From Ahaetulla prasina (lineage: Eukaryota; Chordata; Lepidosauria; Squamata; Colubridae), in contig NC_080539.1 in assembly GCF_028640845.1 (NCBI RefSeq), positions 192,209,436 through 192,273,435 of the forward strand: DNA of 64,000 nt, in the 5' to 3' direction. Below are positions 33,466 to 43,915 of this stretch, in pieces. The position numbers and the translations under genes are program-made. Below the pieces are notes generated by a model. The model did no database searches and had not been told where the DNA came from. It worked only from the letters and a program-made list of their open reading frames with translations. The stretch's first letter is position 1; every line of letters starts with the position of its first letter.

Positions 33466-33795
33466 CGGGGAAGGAAGGAAGGAAGGAAGGAAGGAAGGAA
33501 GGAAGGAAGGAAGGAAGGAAGGAAGGAAGGAAGGAAGGGAGAAGGAAGGAAGGAAGGAAGAAGGAAGGAGTACAAACCTGGTACTAGACGCAGCTTCAGA
33601 GGATAAGCCAGGGCTGGAAGGGACCTGGAGGTCATCTAGTCCAACCCTGCTCCAACAGGACATTGCTAGTGAGTTTCTTTCTTTTGACCCCCCAGTCACA
33701 TAGCCACGCCCACCCAGTTACATGACCCCCACCAAGCAATGTCTACCAAGCCACGCCCACAGAACTGGTAGCAAAAAAATTTAGATTTCACCCCC
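33032..33795 (-). mobile_element. hAT-like non-autonomous element B, inserted in LINE copy 1
   Basis: Ends are CAGGGGTGAAAT and ATTTCACCCC; relative to element A it is inverted. Internally it shares the CTTTTAAAAG/AAAAAATGC hairpin blocks and GGCGCAG/GCGCAGCTCAGC with A. It carries a (GA)n run (33423-33462) and a (GGAA)n run (33471-33539). A target duplication is not clear. Confidence 0.7.
33423..33560 (+). repeat. (GA)n and (GGAA)n microsatellites
   Basis: About 40 bp of GA are followed by about 70 bp of GGAA plus imperfect units to 33568. (GGAA)n arrays are known to bind ETS-type factors in other genomes; that is only a possibility here. Confidence 0.9.
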
Positions 33796-34854
33796 TATAG
33801 GAGAAATCCTTTCATACTTCCACCTCTCACAATACTAGACAACACAGTATCAACAGTAGAAACCTTCAAATTTCTAGGTTCTACCATATCGCAAGATCTA
33901 AAATGGACAGCTAACATCAAAAACGTCATCAAAAAAGCACAACAAAGAATGTTCCTTCTGCGCCAACTCAGAAAGCTCAAACTGCCCAAAGAGCTGCCGA
34001 TCCAGTTCTACAGAGGAATTATTGAGTCTGTCATCTGCACCTCTATAACTGTCTGGTTTGGTTCTGCAACCCAACAAGACGGACACAGACTTCAGAGGAT
34101 AATTAGAACTGCAGAAAAAATGGCTACCAATCTGCCTTCCATTGAGGACCTGTATACTGCACGAGTCAAAAAGAGGGCTGTGAAAATATTTACAGACCCC
34201 TTGCATCCTGGACATAAAGTGTTTCAACTCCTACCCTCAAAACGACGCTATAGAGCATTGCACACCAAAACAACTAGACACAAGAACAGTTTCTTCCCGA
34301 ACTCCATTACTCTGCTAAACAAATAATTCCCTCAACACTGTCAAACTATTTACTAAATCTGCACTACTATTAATCTTCTCACTGTTCCCATCACCCATCT
34401 CCTTCCCCTTATGACTGTATGACTGTAACTTTGTTGCTTGTAGTGTTATGATTTATATTGATATTGATTCCTGATTGCTTATTTGTACCCTATGACTATC
34501 ATTAGGTGTTATATCATTGTTAAATTTGTACCCTATGACTATTATTAAATGTTGAAAGTGTTGTACCTTGATGAAGGTATCTTTTCTTTTATGTACACTG
34601 AGAGCATATGCACCAATACAAATTCCTTGTGTGTCCAATCACACTTGGCCAATAAAAAATTGTATTCTATTCCATCTAATGGGCGGTGGGGAATGTTAAT
34701 GGAGAGAGGAGAATAAAGCAGAAGTTTAAAGTGTCAAAGCCCAAAACAACTTGAATTTTGCTTTAGAATTTGTCTGGAGACATTTAAATTATTAGAAGAA
34801 GAAACCCGAAATAGCGGTGAAGAGGATTGGAAATAATTTTAAAACTTGAAAATT

Positions 34855-35012
34855 GCCCCCAACAATCTGGATCCTCATTTTACTGATCTCGGAAGGATGG
34901 AAGGCTGAGTCAACTTTGAGCCAGTGAGACCTGAACTGCGAAACTGCTGGCAGCTGGTGATCAGCAGAAATAGCTGCAATATTGCATTTTAACCACTGCA
35001 CCACCAGGGCTC
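34855..35012 (-). mobile_element. tRNA-derived squamate SINE, inverted copy
   Basis: Reverse-complement head AAGAGCCCTGGTGGTGCAGT at the right end; the body has ACTCAGCCTTCCATCCTTCC and AAAATGAGGATCCAGATTGT. It is the same family as 1128-1390. Confidence 0.78.
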
Positions 35013-35094
35013 TTAAAAACAAAATTAGAAACAAAAATTCAGAAGAAACAGCTTTAGATGAAGTTGTATGTCCTGGGATAGAAAGAGTGAACAA

Positions 35095-36117
35095 TGAATG
35101 AATGAGTTTATTTGTTTATTAGATTTATTCATCCACTTCACGAACTGAACTGAAGACTGTGGAAGACTTACATTTTGCAGGAATATAAAGTAAGGAACAA
35201 GAAAATAAAATGCAATAAATATCTAGAATACCAAAGAGATCAAAAGTAACATAAGAACAGAAATAACAAAAACTACTAAATTACTGAGGTGAACCAAAGA
35301 TTGATCAGAACAACTGCCATAGGATCTAGCTACTATCTGTTTAGTCTAGTTTTGATAGCTAAAATAGTCAACTGTCCTTTCTCCCTGGATCCTTAATGGA
35401 AGGTAAGATAGCCATTGTTTTCATTTCACTGTTCTGTGACCAAACAAAACAGTTGTGAAAAGCTGACATAATAAAATGGTAATATTGCATAGGCCTTTTC
35501 TTTTAAATCCACATTTATATTATTTACAAGATTATTTCCATCTTGTCTTTCATTCAGCAGTTCCAGGCAACACATGCAGGGCTCCCTCCCAAGCACTTAA
35601 TTTTTTTATTCTTTCCTTCAGGTACAAATGATTTTGATGGCATTAAGAAAGAAATTGTGAGTCAGTAGACAAAGAAAGGCAGAAAACTCTATTAAACGTG
35701 CTCTTAATCTGAACTGTAGAAATCTTCTGTGATAAATTACAAAGTAATTGTAATGTATAAATTAGAGGAGTGATTAAATGTAAAATATTGTCATAACTAA
35801 GAGATAGACAGGTGCTTTACATTTTAAAGAATATAGAATCTTTTGTGAAAGAAACAAAAGGTCCTATTTCCAAGACCTATGTTCCAATATTCATCCTCTA
35901 TATTCTCAACTGCAAGGAAGAATACCGTTTTATTATTTAAAGTGATTTCAGATGGCATAATTTCTTCAAGGTTACTTTGCCTTATGTAACATTGTTATAA
36001 AAATCATGAATGTAAATCATTGTATTGACATCGCTAGATAACCAATAATAAGCAAATATTTATTTATAACGCTAAACAATAAAATGAAATCATTAAGAAA
36101 TGTTTAAGAACTCCTAC
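35095..36117. other. SPAG16 intron, apparently unique
   Basis: AT-rich sequence adjoining the exon end at 36118; nothing else is recognised. Confidence 0.5.
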
Positions 36118-36248
36118 CAGGTAACTGCCAAATCATGAACTTTCAATGTGTTGCTCAGTCTATATATTCCAGACTTCAATGGCCGCACACATTTTTTTGC
36201 ACAAGCAAGGTATGGATTTACTTGGATACCTTCAGGAAATTCTGAATC
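36118..36248 (-). CDS. SPAG16: SPAG16 exon leading into the WD-repeat domain
   Basis: The exon is 131 bp and reads DSEFPEGIQVNPYLACAKK, then CVRPLKSGIYRLSNTLKVHD, then LAVT plus TG of a split Cys codon. The acceptor is TTTAAG and the donor CTG|GTAGGA. DSEFP..(I/M)QVNPYL corresponds to DSEFP..MQ.NPNL in mammalian SPAG16, and the end (LKVHDLAVTC) corresponds to the start of the first WD repeat. The next exon should begin by completing TG to a Cys codon; I did not find it in the window. Confidence 0.88.
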
Positions 36249-36534
36249 CTTAAATAGAGTAAGAAAAATTAAAATTAACTAATGGTATTCATTCAGATTT
36301 TAAAACATATTTATTCATAGATTTATAAAAAGTGCTTGGTTTGTTGATTGTCTCTACTCAGAGGAGTCTTAGAATGAGATGACATATACATTTTGTAAAT
36401 TATATTAATTATTATTAATATTCAATTATCCATTCAGTGTGATAATGAAAATTGTTTCTATCTATTGTGAAAACAAAGAGGGATGAAATATTTCTTACAT
36501 CCTGATAAGCAAGATAATCCATATCTGTAAGGAA

Positions 36535-36715
36535 GTCAGACACAATAGTGTTCCCTCCTTCTATTTCTCCTCACCACAACAATCCTGGGAGACACTCTGG
36601 GCTGACAACGAATGATGGGCCCAAAGTCATCCAGTGAGGTTCCAAGGCTGAGGAAAGGTTAGAACTTGGGCTTCTCTATTCCTAGTTAAATACCTTAACC
36701 ACTATACTTCACATA
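36535..36715 (-). mobile_element. tRNA-derived SINE, inverted
   Basis: The minus-strand head GTATAGTGGTTAAGGTATTT and the A-box-like TAGTGGTTAAGG lie at the right end. AACAATCCTGGGAGACACTC and GGGCCCAAAGTCATCCAGTG are the conserved body blocks, as in 32186-32400. Confidence 0.65.
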
Positions 36716-36767
36716 AAATTGAAAGGAATCTCAGAGATTGGGAGGTGAAGATGGATAAACAGGTAGG

Positions 36768-36768
36768 A

Positions 36769-36819
<51 letters not shown>
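36768..36819 (+). repeat. (CAT)n microsatellite
   Basis: About 17 uninterrupted CAT units. Confidence 0.95.
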
Positions 36820-36929
36820 TTCCAGTTCATCACTCCTCTCATTAAAGTACTAGAAATGGTTTCTTCATTTCATTTAATGGTATGACTGCTCTTGAGTTCA
36901 TTCAGTGGAAACTCAGCATTCCATAGACC

Positions 36930-37309
36930 AGATGTGTCAAACTCATGGTCCGCGGGGCGGATCTGGCCCGCAGGGTGCTTAAATCTGGCCCGTGGGGCCG
37001 GCTTGGAAATATCAAAGGACCAGACCGCAGTGTTTCTGCCAGCCAAAATGGGCTGTGGGGGGTCATTTTCGGCCTTCTGCAGCACTCTACTGGCCAAAAG
37101 CAGGTCGCGCTGAAGCCCATTTTTGGCAGCAGAGTGCTGCTGGAGGCTGAAAATGGCCCACGTGGGGGGCCTCGTGGGATCTCCGTGCAGCCCATTTTTG
37201 GCCAGCAAAGTGCTGCAGGAAGTGTCCATCCTGTCTCCCCTCCCCGCCAGCCCATAGAAAACTACAATGCTGATCCAGCCCTCGAAGAAATCCAGTTTGA
37301 CACTGCTGC
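36930..37309 (+). mobile_element. hAT-like non-autonomous element E
   Basis: Ends AGATGTGTCAAACTC and CCAGTTTGACACTGC are inverted. Flanks CATAGACC (36922-36929) and TATAGACC (37310-37317) form an 8-bp duplication with one mismatch. The 380-bp interior is GC-rich (GGCCCGC blocks) without coding sequence. A short relative lies at 37569-37696. Confidence 0.8.
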
Positions 37310-37568
37310 TATAGACCTTTTAACAGAGAATGATTAAAATATGGACATTATCTGAAATTGTGTTACAACTAGTGTGCCTAATGTTGAACTGAATCACATT
37401 CAATAATAAAAAAAGATATTTGTCATGAGCAAAATAGGGTCCTCCATGTAGGTCTAATCCATTTCCTTCCTGGTTTATTTGGGCACTAGGAGGTATATGA
37501 GTAGTTTGATCACGGAAACTGTTGATGTTTCTTTAAGCTTTATGTTGCTTATTTTAAAAGATGTAGGA

Positions 37569-37696
37569 CAGGGCTACCAAACTCCCAGCCCATGGGCCGG
37601 ATGTGCTGGCCATGCCCATGCCCAGTTTAGCAAAGGGGGAAAAAGTCCTGATATGTCATGTGATGACGCCGTGACGCCAGGAGTTTGACACCCCTG
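37569..37696 (+). mobile_element. hAT-like non-autonomous element F
   Basis: Ends CAGGGCTACCAAACTC and GAGTTTGACACCCCTG. Flanks are ATGTAGGA (37561-37568) and ATGTAGAA (37697-37704). It is 128 bp and from the same family as element E. Confidence 0.8.
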
Positions 37697-37984
37697 ATGT
37701 AGAAGAAGCTCTTCCTTGACCCTGCACGTTTTTTTTAATAAATATTGCCTGGATTACATATACCTGATCTTGGATGGACGGAGTGCACCCCTCTTGGTCC
37801 TGTTAGACCTTCAAAGGTAGTTAATCCTATTGGTAAAATATTTGTGAATATCTATACTACTTGTGTGGGCAGTTGCATCCAGTAATCATGCAGTAGCCTA
37901 AATGGCTCATTCCAATTCCAGGACTGTGAATTCACTATTGTAAATAATATGAGCTCAAATTGTAAATTTATTACTGGAATACCA

Positions 37985-38490
37985 CTACCACCACCACTCC
38001 TTATATATCTGGCTCCAATTGTTTAAAAGAGCTCTGAAAACCTCCTCTCTTCCTAGGCTTTGGGTTATAGTGGGTGGGTGGATCCTGTGTGTTAGGTTAT
38101 ATTTTAATCAGTAGTGGGATTCAAATAATTTAACAATTGGTTCTCTGCCCTAATGACTGGGTGGGTGGGCATGGCCACACATACACACACACCCTGTGCC
38201 CTATTTTGGGTCTAGTAGGCCTCCCTGCACTTACCTGGGAGCCAAAATGGGGCGCGTGGGGACTTCTGGAAGGGACCTGGCAGGGAGCGGTGGGGCCAGC
38301 CTGCAATTTAACAACCGGTTCAGCCAAAGTGGTGCAAACCAGTTGAATCCCACCACTGATTTTAATGGTAACTTTTTATGGTGTTTGGTGGTTTTTTCTT
38401 TACTTTAATTGTATTGGATTGTATTTATTATGTCCTGTCAGGACTCATTGGGTAGCCTTATAAACTTGTAAAATAAATATATAAATAAGA
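37985..38490 (+). mobile_element. LINE 3' end, interrupted by element G
   Basis: The first part (37985-38108) reads like a LINE C-terminus (FKRALKTSSLPRLWV). After element G the 3' tail continues with TTTAATTGTATTGGATTGTA, a GGACTCATTGGGTAGCC block and AAATAAATATATAAATA. It is probably a CR1/L2-group LINE. Its tail ends about 10 bp from the splice donor of the SPAG16 exon at 38501. Confidence 0.55.
38109..38358 (+). mobile_element. hAT-like non-autonomous element G with perfect target duplication
   Basis: Ends CAGTAGTGGGATTCAA and TTGAATCCCACCACTG. Exact 8-bp duplications ATTTTAAT lie at 38101-38108 and 38359-38366. The 250-bp interior has no coding sequence. It interrupts the LINE 3' end at 37985-38490. 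Confidence 0.9.
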
Positions 38491-38500
38491 ACATCTGTAC

Positions 38501-38649
38501 CTTTGGATATTTCTTGCTGATCTGTTTTGCTGGATCTTTGGCTGAATCATGTACATTAACGGCAGAATGCACTTTCTGTTCCTTGGCTTGTCTAAGTGTT
38601 CTGTGGGAAGGTCCCACTAAACCAGCCTCTCTATCACACCAATGACCAA
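38501..38649 (-). CDS. SPAG16: SPAG16 exon, charged linker
   Basis: The exon is 149 bp (two bases plus 49 codons) and encodes VGHWCDREAGLVGPSHRTLR, then QAKEQKVHSAVNVHDSAKD, then PAKQISKKYPK. The acceptor is TTATAG, and the donor AAAG|GTACAG leaves phase 0. The content is hydrophilic and poorly conserved, as in the linker between the SPAG16 coiled coil and WD repeats, where only a GP...LR.A.EQ pattern is shared with my memory of the mammalian protein. The downstream intron side is unusual: a LINE-like 3' tail begins about 10 bp beyond the splice donor. Confidence 0.78.
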
Positions 38650-39169
38650 CTATAAGGCACAAACAATTTATTACAGAGAAGTATAGAAATTTAACAGAAA
38701 GAACATTATTTGAATTATTTATGAACTTATTTTTATACTACCCATTTAGACAATTTTTTTTTATTCCCAGAATGGTAAACCACAATAGAAATTGTAATTT
38801 CTGTTCCATCAAATTATAGAAAACCCAAGTTGTATTAAGATCTAAATAGGTACTATAAATCCAATTATTCAGAACATAATCTAATCTTGATTTCAGTACC
38901 TAATCAGGAAAAAGGAGATTGTTCGTTTGTTTGTTTCTTTGTTTGTCAGTTTTATGTAGCTCTCCATCTCACAATCAAGTGACTCTCACAATAAAGCTAA
39001 AGAATAAATAATTAATACATAATAAAGCAATATTCATTATTAAAAACTATAAAAGGAAAGCTAAAAAACAAGAAATATTAGGCACGTCCCTATTAATAAT
39101 AGTGGAACCTCAAAATATATAGGTGCATACAACATGGCAATATCTACAACATATGTATTACAGAATATA

Positions 39170-40220
39170 ACTCATCAATCAATCAATCAATCGGAATACA
39201 GCTGTAAGAGACATTGGAGGTCTTCTAGTTCAACCTCCTGTTCAAACAGGAGACTTTCTACCATTACAGATAGGTCCAGTCTTTTTTCAAAAACCTTGTA
39301 CTAGCTTTTTTAGCTGTTGCCACACACTGTTAGCTCATGTTTAAGTGATCGTCCACTAGCTCATGTTTAAGTGATCGTCCACTAGCTCATGTTTAAGTGA
39401 TCGTCCACACTGTCTCTCACACAGTTACTGTTCTTGAACTAGGTTTCACCTACACTGTCCTTCTGCCTTTGCTTTTTCCTGCCTAGGTGTAAAACCTTGC
39501 TTTTCTCCACATTAAATTTCCTGTTGTTGGATAGGGCCCATTGTTCAAGTCTGTCAAGATCTTTTTGGATCCTGAGCTTGTCTTCTGGGGTGTTGGCTAT
39601 TCCTGCTTGCTTAGTTTCATCTGCAAATATGATGAGTTCCCCTTCTATTCCCACATCTAAGCCATTTATAAGCTATATTGAAGAGCAAAGATGGAACTTT
39701 GTGGTACTCCACTGCTTACATCCCTCCATGTAAATGTAGTGCCGTTAAGCACAACTCGTTGAATATGGTTTGTCAGCCAGCTACAGTTGCTGTCTATCCC
39801 ACATTTTTATAAATTACCAAGAAGTAGGTTGTAGTCTACTTTGTCAAATGCCTTGTTGAAGTCTAATTTAGTCACTTTGTCAAAGAATGAAATAAGACTG
39901 GTTTGGCATGATCTGTTTTTAACAAACCTTTACTGGCTAGTAGTTATTACCTTATTTGTTTCTAAATGTTCACAGATCAGTTTTTATTGTTTTTTTCCAG
40001 TATCTTCCCAGGTATTGATGTCTATAGTTTCCTGGGTTTGTGTTTTTTGTTTTTGTTTTTTTGAAGATGGGAACCGCATCACCTCTTTTCCAATCCTCTG
40101 GTAGTTTGCCAGTGTTCTAGGATTTTTTTAAAAGATATGGTACTATGGTTCTGAGATGACATCTGCCAACTCCTTTAAAACTCTGGGATGTAATCCATCA
40201 GGTCCCAGTGATTTATATTC
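39170..40220 (-). mobile_element. CR1 LINE fragment A
   Basis: The minus-strand frame 39439-39654 contains GIEGELIIFADETKQAGIAN and LRIQKDLDRLEQWA, CR1 RT motifs; the catalytic FADD has become FADE. The 3' end (39192-39300) has GGTCTTCTAGTTCAACCTCC and runs into an AATC repeat. Decayed. Confidence 0.8.
39331..39408. repeat. 26-bp unit repeated three times
   Basis: TAGCTCATGTTTAAGTGATC plus GTCCAC is repeated exactly three times within CR1 fragment A. Confidence 0.95.
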
Positions 40221-40395
40221 ATAACATAACATAACATAACATAACATAACATAACATAACATAACATAACATAACATAACATAACATAGCATAGCATAAC
40301 CTAACATAACCTAACATAACCTAACATAACCTAACATAACCTAACATAACCTAACATAACTTAACATAACCTAACATAACATAACATAACATAAT
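40221..40395 (-). repeat. (ATAAC)n satellite-like tail of CR1 fragment B
   Basis: About 175 bp of ATAAC units. The centre shows alternating CTAAC/ATAAC 10-bp units, a higher-order pattern. It directly adjoins the CR1 3' end (AACTCTGTTATTATG on the minus strand), so it grew from the LINE tail. Confidence 0.9.
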
Positions 40396-41285
40396 AACAG
40401 AGTTGGAAGGGACCTTGGAGGCCTTCTAGTCCAACCCCCTGCCCAGGCAGGAAACCCTACACCATTTCAGACAAATGGCTATCCAACATTTTCTTAAAAA
40501 TTTCCAGTGTTGGAGCATTCACAACTTCTGCAGGCAAGTTGTTCCACTTATTGATTGTTCTGTCAGGAAATTTCTCCTTAGTTCTAAGTTGCTTCTCTCC
40601 TTGATTAGTTTCTACCCATTGCTTCTTGTTCTACTCTCAGGTGCTTTGGAGAATAGTTTGATTCCCTCTTCTTTGTCACAACCCCTGAGATATTGGAACA
40701 CTGCTATCATGTCTCCCCCAGTCCTTCTTTTCATTAAACTAGACATACCGAGTTCCTGCAACCGTTCTTCATATGTTTTAGCCTCCAGTCCCCTAATCAT
40801 CTTTGTTGCTCTTCTCTGCACTCTTTCTAGAGTCTCAATATCTTTTTTACATCGTGGCGACCAAAACAGAATGCAATATTCCAAGTGTGGCCTTACCAAA
40901 GCATTATAAAGTGGTATTAACACTTCACGTGATCTTGATTCTATCCCTCTATTTATGCAGCCCAGAACTGTGTTGGCTTTTTTGGTAGCTGCTGCACACT
41001 GCTGGCTCATATCTAAATGGTTGTCCACTAGAACTCCAAGATCCCTCTCACAGTTACTACTATTGAGCAAGGTACCACATATACGGTACCTGTGCATTTT
41101 GGTTTTTTTGCCTAAATGTAGAACCTTACTTTTTTCACTGTTGAATTTCATTTTGTTAGTTAGTGCCCAATGTTCAAGTCTGTCAAGATCCTTCTGTATC
41201 TTGAGCCTATCTTCTGGAGTGTTGGCTATTCCTGCCAGCTTGGTGTCATCTGCAAATTTGATGAGTTCTCCATCTATCCCCTCAT
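40396..41285 (-). mobile_element. CR1 LINE fragment B, 3' half
   Basis: Frame 40612-41151 (179 residues) has VLHLGKKTKMHRYRI, LGVLVDNHLDMSQQCAAATK, PHLEYCILFWSPRCKKDIET and LERVQRRATKMIRGLE. These are classic for the CR1 RT C-terminus. It is open for 179 residues but truncated at its 5' end. Confidence 0.9.
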
Positions 41286-43095
41286 TTAATATTTAATATT
41301 AATTTAATATTAATATTTAATAATGTTAATATTCATTAATATCAGACAGGTATTTTCTTACTATTTTCTTGTTTATTATAATTTTTATTTCTAGTCTGTT
41401 TTACAGTTATGTTTTTGGTAGGTTGGGCTATAATTTCTTTTTTATATATAACTTTTATTGTTTTATCAATGTATAAAATACAAAGAAAAATAAAAATAGA
41501 AAATTAAGGGAAGGAAAAAGGAAGGGGGGAATATGATGTACAAGGGAAGACAGGAAAAGGCATTGACTTCCGACTCTTTTTGGCACAGTACAAGATAGCA
41601 GCATTATAACCTCAACTTTTTACTTTTACACATTAGTATATAACTAGCTATGTCTATAACAACAAATCTATTTAATCAGCAAAACCAAAGTCAGTTTCTT
41701 TTTCCCCCCTCAAAAGCACAAAATCCAGAAGTGATATCCAAATAAAAAACATAAATATAGCCTCTTTGAATAGAACTATCAATTTAACCATTACAGCTTT
41801 ATCTTCCTGGATGTTGAAATAATAATTTGCACTTAATAATCTTTATAAACTATTACCATTTATATTAACATAATTCACTGTATTCTTTCAGATTTTTTAA
41901 CCTTAAAGGAAAAAATATTTTAAAACACTAAGCTTTCTTTAAAAACATTTATAAAATTAAAAAATTCTAATGCATCTTTTTTAACTTTCTTTTAGCATAC
42001 ATACTTTAAAGTTCACCTTCAGAGCAATAAAAACCAACCAACTCTAATTAACTCATTAAATTTAGATCACTCCTCCAAGTTACCCTGGTAGAACAATTTT
42101 TTTCTTCTTGTATACATCCTTTTTAAAGCTTTAGATGTTTCTTTAGACTAATACATCTTTTTCTTTAACTGTCTCTTAACATATATATTTTCAAATACAC
42201 TTTCAATAATAGTTTACAAACTTTAGGAATTACTTAAGCATTATATATAAAGGGGAAAAAATTCATTTTCAAACTTCAGATTAAAATTTTCTTTCAATTA
42301 CAAATCTTAATCCCAATTGACTCATTCATTTTAAGTCACTTCTTCCAGCTTATCTTCAGGGAATAAATTTTTTCTTCTTGGGAATGTCTGTCGTAAGCTC
42401 TTTTTCTTAAACATTTCTCAACCTTGTTAATATCCATGAGGAAAAAGTCCCAAACTTGTCCTTTTAAAAGTTGCAAATTTTCTTGGAGTTCTTCTTTCAA
42501 TTGTGTTGGGAAGCTTCTATTTAAAGTCTCATAATAATAAAAATTTACGTCAGGTTTATATTCCAGAATTACAGTCTACTCCTCCGCATTGTCAGCTCCT
42601 TGTGAAATTGCCTCAGTGGCTTGGTAATTTTCTACATATATTTGCATCTCTGGAGTAGTTTGAATAGTCTTTTTAACATCCTTGTAGCATAGTTGTTCTA
42701 TGAACTGATGGGTTTTATTTAAAGATTTTTCAAATACATCTGTAATATTTTGTTCCTCCATCTTCCTAACTCCTTCTTTAGTCAAAGAGTAGCTTTTCTG
42801 TAAATCACTTAAGAATTGCTGACCAATCAGGAATCATAAAAATTGGAAAATTTTAGTTTTAGCCACATATAGCAAAGCAGACCAAGCTACTAATTACTAA
42901 AAATAATAAACTAGAAGCACAACTTTCTGCCCTTATATTTCTCCATCATTTTTTTAAAAAAAGATACTCCATGCTTCATTATTTTAGCTTGCATTAGCAG
43001 CCTTCTTCCTTGTTGTTTAATAAAAAGAAATCCCCAAAATGGTGCAAATCTTCAAAAAGGAATAACAGGCTGTAGCTAAAGAGACCCTCTCCTAC
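41286..43095. other. AT-rich region with diverged tandem repeats
   Basis: Blocks near 42052 (CTCATTAAATTTAGATCACT) and 42322 (CTCATTCATTTTAAGTCACT) are similar and 270 bp apart; each is followed by TTTTTTCTTCTTG. A second similarity pair lies at 41971 and 42150. This may be repeated 5' sequence of an inverted LINE. A short minus-strand frame (42576-42785) has no recognisable domain. Confidence 0.35.
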
Positions 43096-43105
43096 CTTAA
43101 TAAAA

Positions 43106-43230
43106 GTTACTACTGTTTCCCTGAAAATAGGACCTACCCCAAAAATAAGTCCTAGCCTGATTTTCACACCTGCACTGAATATAAGCCCTACCCCTAAAGT
43201 AAGGCCTATTTAACAGTCTGTGCAGCCAGC
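43106..43230. repeat. Palindromic AATAAG-type repeat fragment
   Basis: CCCTGAAAATAGGACCTACC and AAAAATAAGTCCTAGCCTG resemble a widespread vertebrate short repeat. A related piece is at 54866-54952. Confidence 0.45.
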
Positions 43231-43664
43231 CACAAGCCCATTTTGCCCAGTTGCTGCCGACACGAGGCGGTGGGATAGAGGACAAAACAAGGTGGTGTTG
43301 GGGGGTGGAGGTCAATGGGGAGGGGGAATCAGCTGTGGTGGGCAGTTTAGATTTGCTAGAAAGCAGGAAATTCTTTAAGTTGCATTACTGAAATAAATGA
43401 ACTTTTGCACGATATTCTAATTTTTTGAGTTTCACCTGTATGGATCCAGTTGTTATTGCAAACAAATCCAGTCTAAAAGATCTACTGCTTGCCTCCCCAT
43501 CCCTGACTTCTCAGGAGTGTCCTTTCTGGGGTGGGGGTAAAATTGGTCAGTTTCAAGAAAGGGAGTTGCCTTGGAATATTGCATTCAAGGTTGTGTAAGA
43601 GTGCATCTGACAAATTTTGGGGGAACTAGGAAGTATAGAAGATGTAAAAAGAGAAACAGGAAGG

Positions 43665-43736
43665 GGCGTGCATAAGAGCACAAACATGCCTACCTTTCCT
43701 GTCCTATTGTTTTTCTTTCTTTTCTTTTTTTTCTTC

Positions 43737-43803
<67 letters not shown>

Positions 43804-43915
43804 CTTATACCTCCTTATATTTCCTCATATATATGTTTATATACTATATAATCTTTTGTGTGATGCTTATATATACTGTTATGACAAATAAAATAAATAA
43901 ATAAATAAATAAATA
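43665..43915 (+). mobile_element. LINE 3' end with TATA/(AC)n/(AAAT)n
   Basis: It begins GGGCGTGCATAAGAGCACAA and CCTGTCCTATTG, then TATATA and (AC)n at 43741-43800, and ends GTTATGACAAATAAAATAAA. The same 3' end is at 60953-61135 without the AC tract. Snake CR1/L3-type LINEs have such tails as far as I remember. Confidence 0.6.

Larger units (their letters stand above)
32966..34675 (+). mobile_element. CR1-L3-like snake LINE, copy 1 (split by element B)
   Basis: The sequences CGTGGTGCGACCAGAACAAT (32966-33031) and AATCCTTTCATACTTCCACC onward (33796-34675) are contiguous in the second copy at 46436-46975, which proves the interruption. The frame 33949-34326 encodes an RT C-terminus (LRQLRKLKLPKELPIQFYRG, LQRIIRTAEKMA, LLPSKRRYRALHTKTTRHKN). 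The 3' end is CCAATAAAAAATTGTATTCT, with a very short TTCTA tail. This matches the snake CR1-L3 family as I know it. Confidence 0.8.

Noticed and set aside
33252..33699. Overlapping 127-residue frames rich in Pro-Ser-Phe-Leu repeats
   Set aside because: They are translations of the (GGAA)n and (GA)n microsatellites.
1..36117. Next SPAG16 exon (first WD repeat)
   Set aside because: I looked on the minus strand for an exon completing the split Cys codon and leading into a WD repeat, but found no convincing acceptor-frame-donor combination. It probably lies outside the window.
40221..40395. CRISPR-like or satellite array
   Set aside because: Units are 5-10 bp without spacers and grow directly from a CR1 3' end, so it is a LINE-seeded microsatellite.
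43553..43798. Frame beginning with alternating Cys-Val
   Set aside because: It is a translation of the (AC)n tract in a LINE tail.
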